NCBI GenBank assembly: GCA_013695565.1
Contig: JACDAG010000569.1
Span: 1-9,405 of the forward strand
Length of the DNA: 9,405 nucleotides
DNA from: Bradyrhizobium sp.
Lineage (GTDB): Bacteria > Pseudomonadota > Alphaproteobacteria > Rhizobiales > Xanthobacteraceae
Reading direction: 5' to 3'
This document shows, piece by piece, positions 6,400 to 9,405 of the stretch (within the stretch, counting starts at the first letter, position 1; the number at the start of each line of letters is the position of its first letter). Both the position numbers and the translations under genes were made by a program. A model generated the notes under the pieces. The model did no database searches. It was not told the DNA's origin and saw nothing but the letters and a program-made list of their open reading frames with translations.

Positions 6400-6853
6400 G
6401 GGGAATGCAGTAGCTGGAAAGGCAACGTTACAAAACGCGAAACGCGGAAAATCGCGAAACGACCTGGCACCGGTGCGCGGCGCATCAATGATATCGATGG
6501 CGGCCCAAAAACCTGATCAATATGGTTGCGGTTGGCATAGTCTCAGGCGCGGTTTTGCTCACCCTTCTGGCCGCCAGACATTTTTGAGGCGCGCGGATTC
6601 GCCCATCAGATGTCATGGAAGCAGGCCAGTGGCCGAGATGCAATCATCGATGCTTGGGCCATCCGATAACCTGACGGCCCCGAAAACCAACTTCCGCTCT
6701 TCCCTCGATCGCGGACTCGAGTCGGACCACGTCTGTTTTGTGCCTAGAAGCGGAAGCCGGCGCCCCGCACCGACGATTGGACAAGAGGAAGCCGGCTCCG
6801 GAACGACGCGCGGCCGTAATCCCAATTTTTTGCCGAGTACTGCCTTTTTCCGC
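6400..6853. other. Intergenic stretch between convergent operons, no supportable gene
   Basis: About 450 bases with no open frame that has a recognisable product or good ribosome site. Visible structure is slight: GGAAGCCGGC(G/T)CC occurs twice as a direct repeat (6752-6764 and 6787-6799, one mismatch), and CCAATTTTTTG at 6822-6832 repeats the sequence after the terminator hairpin (6390-6400). Open frames here look like by-products of high GC. I find no clear terminator for the minus-strand oxidase gene. The stretch may hold decayed sequence, but no family is recognisable. Confidence 0.6.
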
Positions 6854-8179
6854 TCAGGAGAACCGAGCGAGCGTGCGGTTCAAGCCATCGCGGAAGCGAT
6901 AATAGGCGCCAACCGCGGGCAGCGCCCAGTTCGGACTGCCATTGTAGAGCGGAAAATCCGGAAAATCCTCCAGTTCGAAGCCGCAGGTGGAATTGGAGCC
7001 GCCGATGATGCGACGCGCAGTCTGGCGTCCCAGATAGGTCATCATCGCCACGCCGCTGCCGTTGCAGCCAAGCGCATAATGCATGCCGCCGAGCGTACCG
7101 GTATGCGGAAGTGCATCCCAGGTGAAGGCGACGTTGCCGGTCCATGCATGCGTGACGCGGATACCCTTCAACTGGGGAAAGCGATCGGTCATGAAACGAT
7201 GCAGGATCGGCGCACTCACGGCAGGCGTGACCTGGGTGAAGCGGGCGCGTCCGCCAAAGATCATGCGCTTGCCGTCCGGCGACATCCGGTAATAGCAAAG
7301 TACGCGCTTGGTGTCGGCCAGAGTGCGCTTCTTCGGGATCAGCGAGGCCGCAAGGTCCGGCGGCAGTTCTTCGGTGGCGATGATGTGGCTCGCCAGCGGG
7401 ATCAGGCGGCGCTTCAGTTCCGGCGTCGCGTCGCCCGTATAGCCGTTGGTGGCGATCACGACGTCGCCGACCTCGATGTCCCCGCGCGAGGTCACGATCC
7501 GCCAGCCTTGTCCGGCAGGTGTGATGGTCTTCACCGCAGCCTTGGCACAGAGCATGATCTTGCGGCGGCGCGCCGCGTCGAGCAGTCCCTTGTAGTAGAG
7601 AGCTGGATGTAGCTTGGCCGAGCGCTCCACCACCATGCCGCCGTAGTAATAGTCCGACGCCATCTCTTCCCGCTGCCGCTCCTTCGGCACCATGAAGGCG
7701 CCCGATCCCGCATTGGCATTAAGGGTTGCGACGCGACGCTCCTGATAGGCGTAGTCGTTGGGCGTCCACGCGCCGACAAAGCGGCCGGTCTTCTCCCAGA
7801 AGCAATCGATTTTTTCCCGCTCGATCAAGCTCTCGATCAGGCTAAAAGCATCGTAGCCGGAAGCGAGGATGTTTTTCAGCACGTCAGCTTCGAGCATCGT
7901 CACCTTGCCGGTGAAACTCTTGCCGATGTTGACGCCGCCGCTGACACCGCCGCCGCTTCGCGTGCTGGCGCCGGCGCCAAGTTCGGCCGATTCGAACACG
8001 CAAGCCTCGATGCCGGCATCCGCAAGCTCGATGGCGCAGGAAAGACCTGCATAGCCGCCGCCGACAATGGCTACCCGCGCAGTTGGCGGCACATCAGTGA
8101 GATCGCCGGTGACAGGCTTGTAGGCCTCCCACCAATAGGGCATCGCCTGGAACTCTTCGTGGAGAATGCTGTTCGGCAT
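6854..8179 (-). CDS. FAD-dependent oxidoreductase of the DAO family (DadA / gamma-glutamylputrescine oxidase PuuB-like)
   Basis: A 441-residue flavoprotein from ATG 8179, which has AGGA five bases upstream (8188-8185); ATG 8197 would add MKGRTA but follows an A-rich stretch without Shine-Dalgarno. The N-terminal YWWEAYKP (16-22) precedes the FAD-binding fold VAIVGGGYAGLSCAIEL (36-52). ASTRSGGG (71-78) corresponds to the SxRNGG segment typical of PuuB-type oxidases, and WTGNVAFTWDALPHTG (346-361) with YALGCNGSGVAMMTYLGR (368-385) is the conserved C-terminal FAD/substrate part. Such enzymes oxidise an amine or D-amino acid to an imine, releasing H2O2 or passing electrons to the membrane. It begins 26 bases after the PotC-type permease and is last in that operon, so its substrate is probably what the transporter imports, perhaps a polyamine or gamma-glutamyl amine. 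The family is sure; the substrate is not, so no symbol is given. Confidence 0.93.
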   Translation of the reverse strand: MPNSILHEEFQAMPYWWEAYKPVTGDLTDVPPTARVAIVGGGYAGLSCAIELADAGIEACVFESAELGAGASTRSGGGVSGGVNIGKSFTGKVTMLEADVLKNILASGYDAFSLIESLIEREKIDCFWEKTGRFVGAWTPNDYAYQERRVATLNANAGSGAFMVPKERQREEMASDYYYGGMVVERSAKLHPALYYKGLLDAARRRKIMLCAKAAVKTITPAGQGWRIVTSRGDIEVGDVVIATNGYTGDATPELKRRLIPLASHIIATEELPPDLAASLIPKKRTLADTKRVLCYYRMSPDGKRMIFGGRARFTQVTPAVSAPILHRFMTDRFPQLKGIRVTHAWTGNVAFTWDALPHTGTLGGMHYALGCNGSGVAMMTYLGRQTARRIIGGSNSTCGFELEDFPDFPLYNGSPNWALPAVGAYYRFRDGLNRTLARFS

Positions 8180-8184
8180 CGCCG

Positions 8185-8188
8185 TCCT
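8185..8188 (-). promoter_or_regulatory. Shine-Dalgarno that decides the oxidase start
   Basis: AGGA, in the context AGGCAGGACGGCG before ATG 8179, sits 5 bases upstream of that codon. The more upstream in-frame ATG at 8197 is preceded only by GAAAAAAAC, so the shorter protein is preferred. Confidence 0.55.
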
Positions 8189-8205
8189 GCCTTTCATGTT
8201 TTTTT

Positions 8206-9021
8206 CTAGCGCACGAGCGGCGCCTCTACGGGCCTACGCAGCCAGGTTCCGAGCAGCAGGAGTGCGGATATCAGCACGATCTGCATGGCGGAGACGGCCG
8301 CGACGGTTGGTTCGATCTCACTCATGATGCTGTCGAACATTTTCTTCGGCAACGTCATGTTGGCGCCGGAAATGAACATGGCCACCACCAGTTCGTCGAA
8401 CGATGTGATGAAGGCGAGGAATGCCGCGGAATAGACGCTCGGCGCCAAGATCGGCAGCGTGACAGTGCGCGCCGCATCGATCGGGCCGGCACCTAAGCCG
8501 CGCGCGGCCAGTTCAAGGCTGGTGTCGAAATCTCGCAGGCCCGACAGCAGCACGATTACGACGAACGGCAACGCCAATACGGTATGCGCCACCGCGATGC
8601 CATACCATTCGCCAATCAGTCCGAGCCGCGAGAACAGCCCGTATATCGCAATCGACAGCACAATGTGCGGCACGATGATCGGCGCCGAGATGCCGTTTTC
8701 GATCAGGGCGCGGCCGCGAAAGCGCCCTCGTGCCAGCCCGAAGGCGAGCGGGATTCCGATCAAGAGCGCCAGCGCCGTCGTCGCCGCGCCGACCTGCAGG
8801 CTGCGATAGGTGGCGTCGATCCAGGTCGGGTCCTCAAAGTAACGCGCGTACCATTTGAGGGAGAAGCCGGGCGGAGGAAAGCGCAAATAACTTCCCGAAC
8901 TGAACGAGATTGGAAACAGCACGAGCAGTGGCAGCATCAGGAACGCAAAGATCAGCCCGCAGACGAAGCGCAGTAATATCCGTCCGGCTCCGACACCGCG
9001 CTGCCTTCTCTGCCCTTTCAT
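8206..9021 (-). CDS. PotC-type ABC transporter permease (spermidine/putrescine-like family)
   Basis: A 271-residue inner-membrane protein of typical PotC length, starting at ATG 9021 with GGTGGAG about 8 bases upstream. A basic N-terminus (MKGQRRQR) leads into the first membrane segment (about 15-40). Further hydrophobic segments lie at about 76-97, 112-132, 140-161, 196-219 and 242-260. The EAA loop that docks the ATPase is at about 170-192 (ELAARGLGAGPIDAARTVTLP). SFDELVVAMFISG (207-219) is a near-signature of PotC-like permeases. It pairs with the PotB-type permease, whose gene ends 22 bases upstream, to form a heterodimeric import channel. The family also includes transporters for opines, iron chelates, 2-aminoethylphosphonate and various amines, so 'spermidine/putrescine' names the family, not a proven substrate. 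Confidence 0.93.
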   Translation of the reverse strand: MKGQRRQRGVGAGRILLRFVCGLIFAFLMLPLLVLFPISFSSGSYLRFPPPGFSLKWYARYFEDPTWIDATYRSLQVGAATTALALLIGIPLAFGLARGRFRGRALIENGISAPIIVPHIVLSIAIYGLFSRLGLIGEWYGIAVAHTVLALPFVVIVLLSGLRDFDTSLELAARGLGAGPIDAARTVTLPILAPSVYSAAFLAFITSFDELVVAMFISGANMTLPKKMFDSIMSEIEPTVAAVSAMQIVLISALLLLGTWLRRPVEAPLVR

Positions 9022-9043
9022 CGCGTCGTCTCCACCATGCAGA

Positions 9044-9405
9044 TCAATCCCTGAGATGGCGGGCCACGCCCTGATTCAACAACCAGAACATCATTAGCGT
9101 CACCGCCAGCAGGATCACCGAGAGCGCGCCGGCGAAATTCCACGCCAAGAATTCCCGCACCTGCTGCTCAATGACCATCGCGAACATCATCACCTTGCCG
9201 CCGCCGAGCAGCGCCGGCGTGATATAGAAGCCCAGCGAGACCACGAAGACCAGCGTCAAGCCGGCAATAATGCCCCGCAAAGTCAGCGGAAAGTAGATCG
9301 TCGTAACGACACGGGCGGCGGACGCACCGAGCCCGCGCGCCGCCTTCGGCAGATCCGGATCGATGCGCGTTAGCGCACTGTAGATCGGCAGGATCATGAA
9401 CGGCA
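9044..9405 (-). CDS. PotB-type ABC transporter permease (partial, N-terminus off the right edge)
   Basis: The frame is open from the right edge (…PFMILPIYSAL) to TGA at 9046-9044, giving about the last 120 residues of a permease that is normally 280-300 long. The EAA loop is at the start of the visible part (DPDLPKAARGLGASAARVVT, then IYFPLTLRG), followed by two hydrophobic segments: one around IIAGLTLVFVVSLGFYITPALLGG and one near the end (ALSVILLAVTLMMFWLL). The stretch GFYITPALLGGGKVMMFAMVI is typical of PotB-like partners. The ATG at 9397 is internal and not the real start, since the upstream codons remain in frame and match the family. It is co-transcribed with the PotC-type gene. Confidence 0.9.
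   Translation of the reverse strand, partial: PFMILPIYSALTRIDPDLPKAARGLGASAARVVTTIYFPLTLRGIIAGLTLVFVVSLGFYITPALLGGGKVMMFAMVIEQQVREFLAWNFAGALSVILLAVTLMMFWLLNQGVARHLRD

Noticed and set aside
6752..6799. Possible repeat array or CRISPR-like element
   Set aside because: Only two copies of a 13-base GC-rich word with one mismatch; no regular array or spacers.
6613..6825. A 70-codon minus-strand open frame in the convergent gap
   Set aside because: No recognisable motif and no good start signal; low-information Arg/Ser/Pro-rich translation typical of GC-rich intergenic DNA.
6398..7612. A 404-codon open frame on the plus strand
   Set aside because: From 6854 on it is antisense to the well-supported FAD oxidase; its composition (Arg/Gly/Ala-rich, no domain) is that of a GC-driven shadow frame. 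It also begins inside the terminator T-run.

Overview
The window is GC-rich, tightly packed bacterial DNA. Its codon use, operon style and gene families (NitT/TauT-type ABC transporter, PotB/PotC-type permeases, GMC and mandelate-racemase enzymes, GntR regulator) fit an alphaproteobacterium, most likely of the Rhizobiales such as Bradyrhizobium. That placement is inference; no rRNA or marker gene is present. I see no tRNA, rRNA, CRISPR array, insertion sequence or phage gene. It looks like chromosomal nutrient-uptake and catabolism DNA.

Left block, minus strand (1-3462). Reading right to left: an enolase-superfamily enzyme of the mandelate racemase type, a GMC-family FAD alcohol dehydrogenase 18 bases downstream, then after 47 bases (with a weak hairpin-plus-T site) a GntR-family regulator with a UTRA ligand domain that runs off the left edge. 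This looks like a small catabolic operon with its own ligand-sensing repressor.

Middle block, plus strand (3576-6189). A complete NitT/TauT-type ABC importer diverges from the left block across a 113-base promoter region: permease, ATPase (ATGA overlap with the permease) and a Tat-type secreted substrate-binding protein with a very strong ribosome binding site. A structured 3' region and a rho-independent terminator at 6360-6399 close it. The simplest reading is that this importer brings in the substrate (perhaps a hydroxy or sugar acid) that the two left-hand enzymes process under the GntR regulator. The substrate cannot be read from the sequence.

Gap (6400-6853). About 450 bases between convergent units, in which I see no supportable gene.

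Right block, minus strand (6854-9405). Reading right to left: the C-terminal part of a PotB-type permease, a complete PotC-type permease, and an FAD-dependent amine/amino-acid oxidase of the DadA/PuuB type. This is the downstream end of a second uptake-plus-oxidation operon, probably for a polyamine or other amine; its ATPase and binding protein must lie beyond the right edge, if linked.

Nothing here is a clearly new kind of system. The most interesting part is the left and middle blocks taken together as an apparently self-contained uptake, oxidation/dehydration and regulation module of unknown substrate.
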